DNA of 64,000 nucleotides from Roseicella sp. DB1501 (GTDB lineage: Bacteria > Pseudomonadota > Alphaproteobacteria > Acetobacterales > Acetobacteraceae), in assembly GCF_013112485.1 (NCBI RefSeq), contig NZ_JABFHG010000008.1, positions 124,001-188,000 on the forward strand, read 5' to 3'. Below are positions 1-8,183 of this stretch, piece by piece (the first letter of the stretch is position 1; every line of letters starts with the position of its first letter). The notes under the pieces are model-generated. The model saw only the letters and a program-made list of their open reading frames with translations. It was not told where the DNA came from and did not search any database. A program made the translations under genes and the position numbers.

Positions 1-48
1 CAGGGTGACGACGTGGTCGCTCTCTTCGTAGGTGACGTAGTCGGACAT
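1..48 (-). CDS. N-terminal fragment of a CoA-pathway protein, possibly enoyl-CoA hydratase
   Basis: Only the first 16 codons are inside the window; the gene runs off the left edge. They read MSDYVTYEESDHVVTL, which resembles the first beta strand of the crotonase fold seen at the start of many enoyl-CoA hydratases. The gene lies 29 nt downstream of the short acyl-CoA dehydrogenase on the same strand, so co-transcription with the dehydrogenase pair is likely. The family call rests on very few residues and on context. Confidence 0.45.
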   Translation of the reverse strand, partial: MSDYVTYEESDHVVTL

Positions 49-77
49 GCCTGGTCGTTCCGTCTGTGGGATCGGGG

Positions 78-1073
78 TCAGCGCGCGGTGAGGTCGGGCC
101 AGAGCGCCGCGCCGCCGCGCTCGAGCGCCGCCTGGCCGAGCCGCCGGGCCCAGACCCGCTCCGCGCCGCAGCCGTCGCGCCATTCCCAGAGGCGGCGGGT
201 GAAGAGGTGCAGCGCGTGCTCATCGGTGAAGCCGATGGCGGCATGCACCTGATGCGCGATGGCCGCGACCGTGCCGGCCGCCTCGCCCGCCACCACCTTG
301 GCCGAGGCGATCTCGAAGGCCGCGCCGGCGAGGCCGTACCGGTCCGCGGCGCGGCCGGCATGGGAGGCGGCGACGGCAACCGCCGCCACCTCGCCGGCGG
401 CACGCGCCAGGAGTTGCTGCACCGCCTGGAAGCCGCCGATCGGCCGGCCGAATTGCTTGCGGGTGTTGGCGTAGTCGACCGTCATGTCGAGCACCGCCTC
501 CAGCGCCCCGGCGATCCGCGCCGCGTTCAGCAGCGCCCCGGCGAGCAGGTCCGCCTCCGGGCCGAAGCGCTCCGGCAGCCGCCCCTCATCGGCCGGCACG
601 CCGGGCGCGACGCGGTCGGCCGGCTCGCGGCTGGTCGGCGCCAGGCCCTGGCGCGTCGCCGGTCCCGGCTGCAGCAGCACCGCGCCGCCCGAGACCATCA
701 CCACCGCCGCCGCCCGGCGACCCCAAGGCACCGGCGCGCCGGCGACCGCAAGGCCAAGCGGCCCCGGGCGCGGCGCGATGCCGCCGGCCGCCAGCAGCGC
801 CGCGGCGACCATGCTCTCACCGAGCGGGATCGGCGCGCCATGCCGCCCCAGCACGTGCCAGATCGCCACCACATCGCCCCAGCCGAGACCAGCGCCGCCC
901 TTCTCCTCGGGCGCCAGCGCGGTCGGCAGGCCGAGCGCCTCGGCCTCGGCCCAGAGCGCCTCGGGCCACACCCCGCGCTCGTTCGCGCGCAGCGTGTCGG
1001 GGCCGGCGCGGTCGGTCAGCAGGCGCTCCACCTGGTCGAGCAGGATGGCGCGGAGATCGTCGGTTTCGCTCAT
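78..1073 (-). CDS. Acyl-CoA dehydrogenase, short (non-canonical) subunit
   Basis: A 331-residue acyl-CoA dehydrogenase family protein, about 50 residues shorter than usual. The N-terminal helical domain and the C-terminal helical domain (TRKQFGRPIGGFQAVQQLL) are recognisable. The central beta domain is shrunken, and I see no catalytic GG-x-x-E motif near the C-terminus. It starts 2 nt after the stop of a full-length acyl-CoA dehydrogenase on the same strand. Adjacent long and short dehydrogenase pairs of this kind form alpha-beta heterotetramers in steroid and side-chain degradation (ChsE/IpdE type). A heteromeric flavoenzyme here is inferred from that arrangement; the substrate is unknown. 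Confidence 0.85.
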   Translation of the reverse strand: MSETDDLRAILLDQVERLLTDRAGPDTLRANERGVWPEALWAEAEALGLPTALAPEEKGGAGLGWGDVVAIWHVLGRHGAPIPLGESMVAAALLAAGGIAPRPGPLGLAVAGAPVPWGRRAAAVVMVSGGAVLLQPGPATRQGLAPTSREPADRVAPGVPADEGRLPERFGPEADLLAGALLNAARIAGALEAVLDMTVDYANTRKQFGRPIGGFQAVQQLLARAAGEVAAVAVAASHAGRAADRYGLAGAAFEIASAKVVAGEAAGTVAAIAHQVHAAIGFTDEHALHLFTRRLWEWRDGCGAERVWARRLGQAALERGGAALWPDLTAR

Positions 1074-1075
1074 GG

Positions 1076-2215
1076 TCAGCGCAGCCCCAGCTGGCGGGCG
1101 ATGATGCCGCGCAGGATCTCGCGGGTGCCGCCGCGGAGCGAGTAGCTGCGGGCGACCATGGTCATGAGGCGCTGCATCTCCAGCACCTCCTCCGGCGTGC
1201 GGCCGGGCTGCATGAGCTCGCGCAGCGTCTCCGGCAGCACCTGCTCGTAGTCGTTGCCGGCATCCTTCACCAGCGCCGCCTCGCGCGCCGGCGTCTTGCC
1301 GTCCTGCAACATGCCGGCCACGGCGAGCGACATCTGCCGCAGCGTCCCGGCCCGCGCCAGCAGCCGCCCCACCGTCTCGGGCGCCGCCGGCTCGGCGCGC
1401 AGGTCATCCAGCGCCGCCGTCAGCAGCGGCAGCGAGGAGAGGTAGCGCTCCGGCCCGGCGCGCTCGAAGGCGAGCTCGGCCGTCGCCTGCTCCCAGCCAT
1501 TGCCCTCCTTGCCGACCAGCAGGCTGTCGGGGACGAAGACGTCGTCGAAGGTGATCTCATTGAACCCCTCCTCGCCCAGCAGGTCGAGGATCGGCCGGAT
1601 GGTGATGCCGGAGCTGCGGCAATCGACCAGGAACTGGCTCAGCCCCTGATGCTTCTGCTTCGGGTCCGGCGCCGGCGCGGTGCGCAGCAGGGCGATCATG
1701 AAGTCGCATTTGTGCGCGTTGGTGGTCCAGACCTTGCGGCCGTTGATCTTCCAGCCACCCGGCACCTTCTCGGCCCGCGTGCGCAGGCTGGCGAGGTCGG
1801 AGCCGCTGTCGGGCTCGGACAGGCCGATGGCGAAGGCCAGCTCGCCGGAGACGATGCGCGGCAGGAATTCCCGCCGCTGCTCCTCGGTGCCGAGGCGAAG
1901 GATGAGCGGGCCGGATTGCCGGTCGCCGATCCAGTGGGCGCCGACCGGGGCGCCGACGGCCAGCATCTCCTCCAGCACCACGTAGCGCTCGAGCGCCGTG
2001 CGCTCGCCGCCGCCATAGGCCTTCGGCCAGGTCATGCCGATCCAGCCGCGCTTGCCCACCTCGCGCGAGAAATCGCGGTCGAAGCCCATCCAGGAATAGG
2101 CGCGCACCCGCGGCGACCAGGCGCGCCCGGCCTCGGCGAGAAAGCCGCGCAGCTCGGCGCGCAACGCCTCCGCCTCCGGCGGGATGTCCCGCAACTCGAA
2201 GCGCAAGCCCGCCAT
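1076..2215 (-). CDS. Acyl-CoA dehydrogenase, full-length subunit
   Basis: A 379-residue FAD-dependent acyl-CoA dehydrogenase that would introduce the alpha-beta double bond into an acyl-CoA. Visible motifs are the FAD-binding stretch IGLSEPDSGSDLASLRT in the central domain and the C-terminal GGTREILRGIIARQLG with a glutamate at the usual catalytic-base position. The frame is open further upstream, but the ATG at 2215 is chosen because GGAGGGG lies just upstream and the family N-terminus begins there. It is followed after 2 nt by the short subunit. It is divergent from the PrpF-family gene, with about 110 nt between the two starts. Confidence 0.9.
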   Translation of the reverse strand: MAGLRFELRDIPPEAEALRAELRGFLAEAGRAWSPRVRAYSWMGFDRDFSREVGKRGWIGMTWPKAYGGGERTALERYVVLEEMLAVGAPVGAHWIGDRQSGPLILRLGTEEQRREFLPRIVSGELAFAIGLSEPDSGSDLASLRTRAEKVPGGWKINGRKVWTTNAHKCDFMIALLRTAPAPDPKQKHQGLSQFLVDCRSSGITIRPILDLLGEEGFNEITFDDVFVPDSLLVGKEGNGWEQATAELAFERAGPERYLSSLPLLTAALDDLRAEPAAPETVGRLLARAGTLRQMSLAVAGMLQDGKTPAREAALVKDAGNDYEQVLPETLRELMQPGRTPEEVLEMQRLMTMVARSYSLRGGTREILRGIIARQLGLR

Positions 2216-2327
2216 ATGCGTCCCCTCCGGCTTATCGGCCCCCTTCCTCGCCCATTCCGCCCCGCCGCGCCACCCCCCCTCTCGACAGGCCGGCCGGCCA
2301 GGGCTTTCCTCGCCCCGGAGACCCAGA

Positions 2328-3464
2328 ATGACCCAGCGCTTCCTCCCCGCCGTCTTCATGCGCGGGGGCTCCTCCAAGGGCGTCTTCTTCCTGGCCCGCG
2401 ACCTGCCCGCCGACCGCGCGGCGATCGACCCGATCCTGCTCGGCGTGCTCGGCAGCCCCGACCCCTATGGCCGGCAGCTCGACGGCATGGGCGGCGGCAT
2501 CTCCTCCCTCTCCAAGGCCGTCATCATCGGCCCGCCGAGCCATCCGGAGGCGGATATCGACTACACCTTCGCCCAGGTCGCGGTGGACCGGCCGGCGGTG
2601 GACTGGAAGGGCAATTGCGGCAACCTCTCCGCCGCCGTCGGCCCCTTCGCGGTGGATGCGGGGCTGGTGCGGGCCGCGGAGGGCGAGACGCTGGTCCGCA
2701 TCCACCAGGTGAACACGCGGAAGCTCATCCATGCCCGCTTCCCGGTGCGGGAGGGCCGCGCCGAGACGCGCGGCGATTTCGCCATCGCCGGCGTCGCCGG
2801 GACCGGCGCGCGCATCCGCCTCGACTTCCTCTCGCCCGGCGGCTCGCAATGCGCCGGGCTGCTGCCGACCGGCCGCGCGGTGGACGTGCTGGATGTCCCG
2901 GGCCTCGGGCCGCTCCGCGCCAGCCTGGTCGATGCCGCCAATCCGGCGGTCTTCGTCGATGCCCGCGACCTCGGCCTCATCGGCGCGGAATCCCCCGATG
3001 CCATCGAGGCGGATGCGGCGCTGATGGCGCGGCTCGACCGCATCCGCCGCATCGCCGGCGTCGCCATGGGCCTCGCCGCGACGGAGGCGGAGGTCAGCCT
3101 CGCCAATCCGCGCGTCGCGCTCGTCGCCGGGCCGCTGGCGGCGCGCGCGCTGGACGGCGCGGTGCTCGACCCCGCGGCGCATGACGTGACCATCCGCATG
3201 CTGTCGATGGAGCGGCCGCACCGCGCGGTGCCGATGACCGGCGCCATGGGCCTCGCCGTCGCCTGCCGCATCGAGGGCAGCATCCCGCATGCGCTGGCGC
3301 GCCGCGGCGCGCGGCCAGAGGAGATCCGCGTCGCGCATCCCTCCGGCATGCTGACGGTCGGCGCCGAGGTGCGGCAGGCCGCCGAGGGCTGGGTGGCCGA
3401 CAGCGCGGTGGTGTTCCGCACCGCGCGGCGGCTGATGCAGGGCGAGGTGGCGGTGCCGGGATAG
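2328..3464 (+). CDS. PrpF/4-oxalomesaconate tautomerase family isomerase
   Basis: A 378-residue protein of the PrpF (DUF453) family: FMRGGSSKGVFF at the N-terminus, NWGKGNC-type loop DWKGNCGNLSAAVG around residue 100, and a second half repeating the diaminopimelate-epimerase-like fold. Members isomerise unsaturated tricarboxylates (2-methylaconitate, 4-oxalomesaconate) through conserved cysteine and lysine residues. The ATG at 2328 follows GGAG at the right distance; upstream codons in the same frame lack family similarity. No prpB/prpC/acnD lies beside it, so the substrate cannot be assigned. It is divergent from the acyl-CoA dehydrogenase pair. Confidence 0.88.
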   Translation: MTQRFLPAVFMRGGSSKGVFFLARDLPADRAAIDPILLGVLGSPDPYGRQLDGMGGGISSLSKAVIIGPPSHPEADIDYTFAQVAVDRPAVDWKGNCGNLSAAVGPFAVDAGLVRAAEGETLVRIHQVNTRKLIHARFPVREGRAETRGDFAIAGVAGTGARIRLDFLSPGGSQCAGLLPTGRAVDVLDVPGLGPLRASLVDAANPAVFVDARDLGLIGAESPDAIEADAALMARLDRIRRIAGVAMGLAATEAEVSLANPRVALVAGPLAARALDGAVLDPAAHDVTIRMLSMERPHRAVPMTGAMGLAVACRIEGSIPHALARRGARPEEIRVAHPSGMLTVGAEVRQAAEGWVADSAVVFRTARRLMQGEVAVPG

Positions 3465-3485
3465 GAAAGGCGCCGGGGCGGGCCC

Positions 3486-3911
3486 TCACCCCGCCTCCGG
3501 CATATCCCCGATCCAGCGCAGCAGCGGCCGCAGCGCCGCATCGGTAACCTTTCGCAGCAGCCGGGCATCGGCCGTCACGAAGGGAATGTCGAGATCACGG
3601 GCCAGGGCGAGGTAGAGGGCGTCATAGACCGTGACGCCGTTCCCGACCGCGATCGCGAAGGCGCTCGGCATGAGGGAGGCGATCGGCACGGCCTGGATCG
3701 GCGCGCGCAGCAGGAGGTCCAGCCGCGCCTCGGCCTCCGCCACCGTCAGGTCGCCGAATTGCTGCTTCGACCACAGGACATTGACCGCCTCGGCCTGCCA
3801 GTGATCAGGGGCGTAGAGCGCCTCAAGGTCCAGCAGGGCCGCCGCCGCCTCGGAATGCGCTTCCGCCACCACCCATTTGGCGGCGACGGAGGCATCCACG
3901 ACAACCCTCAA
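3486..3911 (-). CDS. vapC: PIN-domain toxin VapC
   Basis: A 141-residue PIN-domain ribonuclease, the toxin of a type II toxin-antitoxin pair. The four acidic metal-binding positions are visible: D6 (VVVDAS), E41 (AEAVNVLW), D97 (VYDALYLALA) and D115 (VTADARLL). The length matches the VapC/FitB group. Its ATG overlaps the last four bases of the antitoxin gene, so translation is coupled. It probably cleaves RNA when the antitoxin is degraded; the RNA target cannot be read from the sequence. Confidence 0.9.
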   Translation of the reverse strand: MRVVVDASVAAKWVVAEAHSEAAAALLDLEALYAPDHWQAEAVNVLWSKQQFGDLTVAEAEARLDLLLRAPIQAVPIASLMPSAFAIAVGNGVTVYDALYLALARDLDIPFVTADARLLRKVTDAALRPLLRWIGDMPEAG

Positions 3912-4153
3912 GGCGCCGAGCCGCGGTTCCGGTCACGATCCGCCCGCAGCAGATCGGCGCTGTCGGTGCGCTGCTGGGGCGATTGGGCGCGCAGCCGCGC
4001 CGCGACATCGGCGAAGCTCTCCATCTCCGGGCCGAGCACTTGCTCCAGGATCGCCCGGTGCTCCGCCTCCACCGAGCGGCCTGCCCGGGCCGCGCGTTGC
4101 CGCAGCGTCCGGATGATCCGCTCGTCCAGGCCCCGGACCAGAAGCTGTCCCAT
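3908..4153 (-). CDS. vapB: Antitoxin, FitA/VapB type (ribbon-helix-helix)
   Basis: An 81-residue antitoxin. The first about 40 residues (MGQLLVRGLDERIIRTLRQ, then a RAARAGRS turn) fit the Arc/MetJ ribbon-helix-helix DNA-binding fold of FitA-like antitoxins, and the polar C-terminal half would wrap the toxin. AGGAGG precedes the ATG. A perfect 9-bp inverted repeat starts 10 bases upstream of the ATG and touches the Shine-Dalgarno sequence, as expected for autorepression by the VapBC complex. The gene overlaps vapC by 4 bases. Confidence 0.88.
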   Translation of the reverse strand: MGQLLVRGLDERIIRTLRQRAARAGRSVEAEHRAILEQVLGPEMESFADVAARLRAQSPQQRTDSADLLRADRDRNRGSAP

Positions 4154-4163
4154 CGCCCGCCTC

Positions 4164-4186
4164 CTGATATCAGATGATGATATCAG
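4164..4186. promoter_or_regulatory. Probable VapBC autoregulatory operator
   Basis: Perfect inverted repeat CTGATATCA-N5-TGATATCAG immediately upstream of vapB. It is AT-rich in otherwise GC-rich surroundings, and its left end overlaps the AGGAGG ribosome-binding site. Position and symmetry fit binding of two ribbon-helix-helix dimers. The sequence is seen directly; the operator role is inferred from how such systems work. Confidence 0.7.
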
Positions 4187-4247
4187 TGGGCGGGCAGTAG
4201 CGGCAAGCGCCGATGGTGGCGGCCGTGCTCTCGGTACGGCCGTCCCA

Positions 4248-4508
4248 TCACCGCCAGTGCCCCGGTACCCAATAGCCGTAGCGGTCGAGATGCGGCGGCA
4301 CCCAGACGGGGCGCCAGACGGGGGGGTGGACCGGCGCCGGCACCACCAACAGGGGCGGCGGCAACCGCACCGGCCGCGGCACCACCCGGGCCGGGCCGGG
4401 ATGCCAGCCGCCCCGGCCCCACCACGCCCGGGCCGGGCTGGGCGCGAGCAGCGGCAGGACGAGCAGCGTGGTGGCCAGCAGGGCGGATCGCAGGGTGAAG
4501 CGGGTCAT
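4248..4508 (-). CDS. Small secreted proline/tryptophan-rich protein
   Basis: An 86-residue protein with a clear Sec signal peptide (hydrophobic core ALLATTLLVLPLLAP, cleavage after ARA near residue 28). It is followed by a Pro/Trp/Arg-rich mature part that ends in a PPHLDRYGYWVPGHWR-like tail. Similar VWVPPHWDR-x-G-x-WVPGHW tails occur in small secreted proteins of Acetobacteraceae and relatives; their function is unknown to me. About 135 nt without a gene separate it from the end of metH. Confidence 0.65.
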   Translation of the reverse strand: MTRFTLRSALLATTLLVLPLLAPSPARAWWGRGGWHPGPARVVPRPVRLPPPLLVVPAPVHPPVWRPVWVPPHLDRYGYWVPGHWR

Positions 4509-4643
4509 GACAGCCTTCTTCAGCTATCCCCCGCTTCCTGCACGCGCCGGCCTTGCCCCATCCTGGCCAGCTCATGAAAGCCGGGCCCTGCCGCAGTCAC
4601 GCGGTGACACAGGCTGCGTCATGCGCCGCGGCCGCCGGCCCCA

Positions 4644-7600
4644 TCACACGGAAAAATACTTCGCCCGCGGATGATGCAGCACGATGGCGCTGGTGCTCTG
4701 CTCCGGGTGGAGCTGCCATTCGTCGCTGATCGAGACGCCGATCCGCTCCGCCCCCAGCAGCCGCAGCAGCGGCACCTGGTCCTCCAGCCGCGGGCAGGCC
4801 GGATAGCCGAAGGAGTACCGGCCGCCGCGATAACCCTGCTGCAGCATCTTCTCCATGTCGCGGTCGTCGGAATCGGAGAAGCCCCATTCGGCGCGGATGC
4901 GCTTGTGGGTGTATTCCGCCATCGCCTCCGCCATCTCGACCGAGAGGCCGTGCAGGTAGAGATAGTCCTGGTAGCGGTTGTCCTCGAACCACTCCCGCGC
5001 CATGTCGCTGGCCTTCTGGCCGACGGTGACCACCTGCAGGCCGATGACGTCGCGCGCCAGCGGCCCGTCCTCGATGTCGCGGACGAAATCGGCGATGCAC
5101 TCGCCATCCTGCTTCGGCTGGCGCGGCAGGGTGAAGCGGCAGGCCTCGGTCGTGCCATCCGGCTCGAACAGCACCAGGTCGTTGCCCTGGCCGGCGCATT
5201 TCCAATAGCCGTAGATCGCCTGCGGGCGGAGGATCCGCTGCTCCTCGGTCAGCGCCAGCATGCGGCGCAGCACCGGCCGCAGCTCCTGCTTCGCCCAGCC
5301 GAGGAAATCCTCGAGGCTGCGACCCTGCTTCCGGAAGCCCCACTGGAATTGGTAGAGGCTGCGCTCGTTGATGAAGGGGACGATGGCCTTCGGCGCCGCC
5401 TCGATCACCCGCGCGCCCCAGAAGGGCGGGTCCGGCACCGGCTCGCCGGCGACGACCCGGCGGCGCCGCTCCTGCGCGTAGTTGACATCGACCGGCGCGA
5501 AGCCGCGCGGATCCGCCTGGCCGAGGGTGCGGCTCTCGTTGCGCGCCTTGCCCTTGCGCTTCTGCTGGATGGCGGCGAGGTAGTCGTCGAAGCCGTTGCC
5601 CGTCACCTTGTCCATCAGGTGCAGCCCGTCGAAGGCGTCGCGGGCATAGGCGACGCGCCCAGTCGTCTCGCCGCCGGCATAGGCGCGGACGCAATCCTCC
5701 TCGACGTAATTGCGGGTCAGCGCGGCGCCGCCCAGCAGCACCGGCACGTCGAGGCCGATGCGGCTCATCTCCTCGAGATTCTCGCGCATCACCACGGTCG
5801 ACTTCACCAGCAGCCCGGACATGCCGATGGCATGCGCCCGATGCTCCTTCACCGCCGCCACCATGTCGGCGAGCGGCACCTTGATGCCGAGATTGATGAC
5901 TCGGTAGCCGTTGTTGGTGAGGATGATGTCGACCAGGTTCTTGCCGATGTCGTGCACGTCGCCCTTCACCGTGGCGAGGACGATGGTGCCCTTCTCCTGT
6001 CCCTCCGCCTTCTCCATGAAGGGCTCGAGATAGGCGACGGCAGCCTTCATCGTCTCGGCGCTCTGCAGCACGAAGGGAAGCTGCATCTTGCCCGCGCCGA
6101 ACAGCTCGCCCACCACCTTCATGCCGTCGAGCAGGATGGTGTTGATGATGTCGAGCGGCGCGATGCCCTTGTCGAGCGCGTCCTGCAGCTCCTCGTTCAG
6201 CCCCTTGCGGTCGCCATCGACGATGCGGTCCTTGAGGCGGCCCTCCACCGTCTCGGCCTTCACCTTCTTGGCGGCATCCGCCGCCTTGCGGCCGGCGAAC
6301 ATCTCCAGCAGCCTCTGCAGCGGGTCGTAGCCCTCGGCGCGGCGGTCGAAGATCAGGTCCTCGGCGACCTTCACCTCCTCCGGCGGGATGGCGTGCAGCG
6401 GCTTGATCTTGGAGACGTGCACGATGGCGCCCGTCATGCCCGCCTTCACGGCATGGTCGAGGAAGACGCTGTTCAGCACGTGCCGCGCCGCCGGGTTCAG
6501 GCCGAAGCTGATATTGGACAGGCCGAGGATGATCTGGATGTCCGGGAATTCCTCCCGGATCATGCGGATGCCCTCGAGCGTCCAGAGGCCGAGCTTGCGG
6601 TCGTCCTCGTTGCCGGTCGCGATGGTGAAGGTCAACGGGTCGATCAGCAGGTCGCTCTGCGGCAGGCCGTGCCGGGTGCAGGCGAAGTCGACCAGGCGGC
6701 GCGCGATGCGCAGCTTGTCCTCGGCGGTCTTCGCCATGCCCACCTCGTCGATGGTGAGCGCGATGACCGCGGCGCCGAACTTCTTCGCCAGCCGCATGCG
6801 GTCGGTGGCATGGCCCTCGCCGTCCTCGAAATTGATCGAGTTGATGATCGGCTTGCCGCCATGCAGCTTCAGCGCCGCCTCGATCACCGGCGTCTCGGTG
6901 GAGTCGATCACCAGCGGCGCGTTGACGCTGCCGGTGAAGCGGCGGACCACCTCGTTCATCTCGACCATCTCGTCGCGGCCGACGAAGGCGGTGCAGATAT
7001 CGAGGGAATTGGACCCCTCGCCCACCTGCTCGCGGCCCATGGCGACGCAGCCATCCCAGTCATGCGCCGCCTGCCGCTCGCGCCAGGCCTTGGAGCCGTT
7101 GGCGTTGCAGCGCTCGCCGATGGAGAAATAGGCATTCTCCTGCCGCAGCGCGGTCGCGCCGTAGAGCGAGGCGACGGAGGGCACCCAGTGATGCGTACGG
7201 GCGGCCGGGGCCGGGCGCCAGGGGGCATGCTTCCGCAGCATGGCGTCGAGCGCGGCGATATGCGGGGTCGAGGTGCCGCAGCAGCCGCCGATCAGGTTCA
7301 CCCCGTCCTCGCGGACGAAGCGCTCCATCCAGCTCGCCATCTCCTCGGCGCCGAGGGGATAGTGGGTCTTGCCGTCGACCAGCTCGGGCAGGCCGGCATT
7401 GGGCTGCACGCTGATCAGGCCCGGCCAGTTCTGGCTGAGCCAACGCACATGCTCAGCCATCTCCTGCGGCCCGGTCGCGCAATTGAGGCCGATCAGCGGC
7501 ACGTCGAGGGCATGCACCACCGTCGAGGCCGCGGCGATGTCGGGGCCGACCAGCAGCGTGCCGGTGGTCTCGACCGTGACCTGGACGAAGATCGGGATGT

Positions 7601-8150
7601 CGGCGCCGCTCGCCAGGATCGCCGCCTTGGCGGCGTTGACGGCCGCCTTGATGTAGAGCGTGTCCTGGTTGGTCTCGGTCAGCAGCGCATCGACGCCGCC
7701 GGCGATCAGGCCGCGGCACTGCTCCTCCAGCGCCGCCTGCAGCCGGTCGTATTCGATATGGCCGAGCGAGGGCAGCTTGGTGCCGGGGCCGATATCGCCG
7801 ATCACCCAGCGGTCGCGGCCATCGGCAAAGCTCTCCGCCGCCTCGCGCGCCAGCTCGCCGGCGATGCGGTTGATGGCGAAGGCCTCGCCCTCCAGATCGA
7901 ACTCGCCGAGCGTGACCGGGCTGCCGCCGAAGCTGTTGGTCAGCACCATGTCGGCACCGGCCGCGTAATAGCCGCGATGGATCTCCCGTACCAGATCGGG
8001 GCGGGAGAGGTTCAGCACCTCGGTGCAGTTCTCCTTGCCGCGATAGTCCCGGTCGATATCGAGGGTGAGCGCCTGCACGCGGCTGCCCATGCCGCCGTCG
8101 CAGAGCAGCACGCGGTCGCGGAGGGCATCGAGCAGATGGGGACGGGCCAT
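4644..8150 (-). CDS. metH: Cobalamin-dependent methionine synthase
   Basis: A 1168-residue B12-dependent methionine synthase, close to full length. Domains in order: homocysteine methyltransferase (1-310, zinc ligands C224, C290, C291 in GGCCGTSTPH), pterin-binding domain for methyl-THF (about 340-600), cobalamin cap and binding domains (about 640-870, with D731-V-H733-D-I-G, H733 being the cobalt ligand), and the AdoMet-dependent reactivation domain (about 890-1168, with RAEWGFSDSDDRDMEKML). It lies 33 nt downstream of an ArsR-methyltransferase regulator on the same strand and is probably in its operon. I found no cobalamin riboswitch in the short upstream gap. Confidence 0.98.
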   Translation of the reverse strand: MARPHLLDALRDRVLLCDGGMGSRVQALTLDIDRDYRGKENCTEVLNLSRPDLVREIHRGYYAAGADMVLTNSFGGSPVTLGEFDLEGEAFAINRIAGELAREAAESFADGRDRWVIGDIGPGTKLPSLGHIEYDRLQAALEEQCRGLIAGGVDALLTETNQDTLYIKAAVNAAKAAILASGADIPIFVQVTVETTGTLLVGPDIAAASTVVHALDVPLIGLNCATGPQEMAEHVRWLSQNWPGLISVQPNAGLPELVDGKTHYPLGAEEMASWMERFVREDGVNLIGGCCGTSTPHIAALDAMLRKHAPWRPAPAARTHHWVPSVASLYGATALRQENAYFSIGERCNANGSKAWRERQAAHDWDGCVAMGREQVGEGSNSLDICTAFVGRDEMVEMNEVVRRFTGSVNAPLVIDSTETPVIEAALKLHGGKPIINSINFEDGEGHATDRMRLAKKFGAAVIALTIDEVGMAKTAEDKLRIARRLVDFACTRHGLPQSDLLIDPLTFTIATGNEDDRKLGLWTLEGIRMIREEFPDIQIILGLSNISFGLNPAARHVLNSVFLDHAVKAGMTGAIVHVSKIKPLHAIPPEEVKVAEDLIFDRRAEGYDPLQRLLEMFAGRKAADAAKKVKAETVEGRLKDRIVDGDRKGLNEELQDALDKGIAPLDIINTILLDGMKVVGELFGAGKMQLPFVLQSAETMKAAVAYLEPFMEKAEGQEKGTIVLATVKGDVHDIGKNLVDIILTNNGYRVINLGIKVPLADMVAAVKEHRAHAIGMSGLLVKSTVVMRENLEEMSRIGLDVPVLLGGAALTRNYVEEDCVRAYAGGETTGRVAYARDAFDGLHLMDKVTGNGFDDYLAAIQQKRKGKARNESRTLGQADPRGFAPVDVNYAQERRRRVVAGEPVPDPPFWGARVIEAAPKAIVPFINERSLYQFQWGFRKQGRSLEDFLGWAKQELRPVLRRMLALTEEQRILRPQAIYGYWKCAGQGNDLVLFEPDGTTEACRFTLPRQPKQDGECIADFVRDIEDGPLARDVIGLQVVTVGQKASDMAREWFEDNRYQDYLYLHGLSVEMAEAMAEYTHKRIRAEWGFSDSDDRDMEKMLQQGYRGGRYSFGYPACPRLEDQVPLLRLLGAERIGVSISDEWQLHPEQSTSAIVLHHPRAKYFSV

Positions 8151-8183
8151 GAGGGGGCGTTCCGCGAGATCAGAAGGTCGAGA

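Noticed and set aside
8151-8183. Possible cobalamin riboswitch upstream of metH
   Set aside because: The gap to the regulator gene is only 33 nt and contains no B12-box-like sequence.
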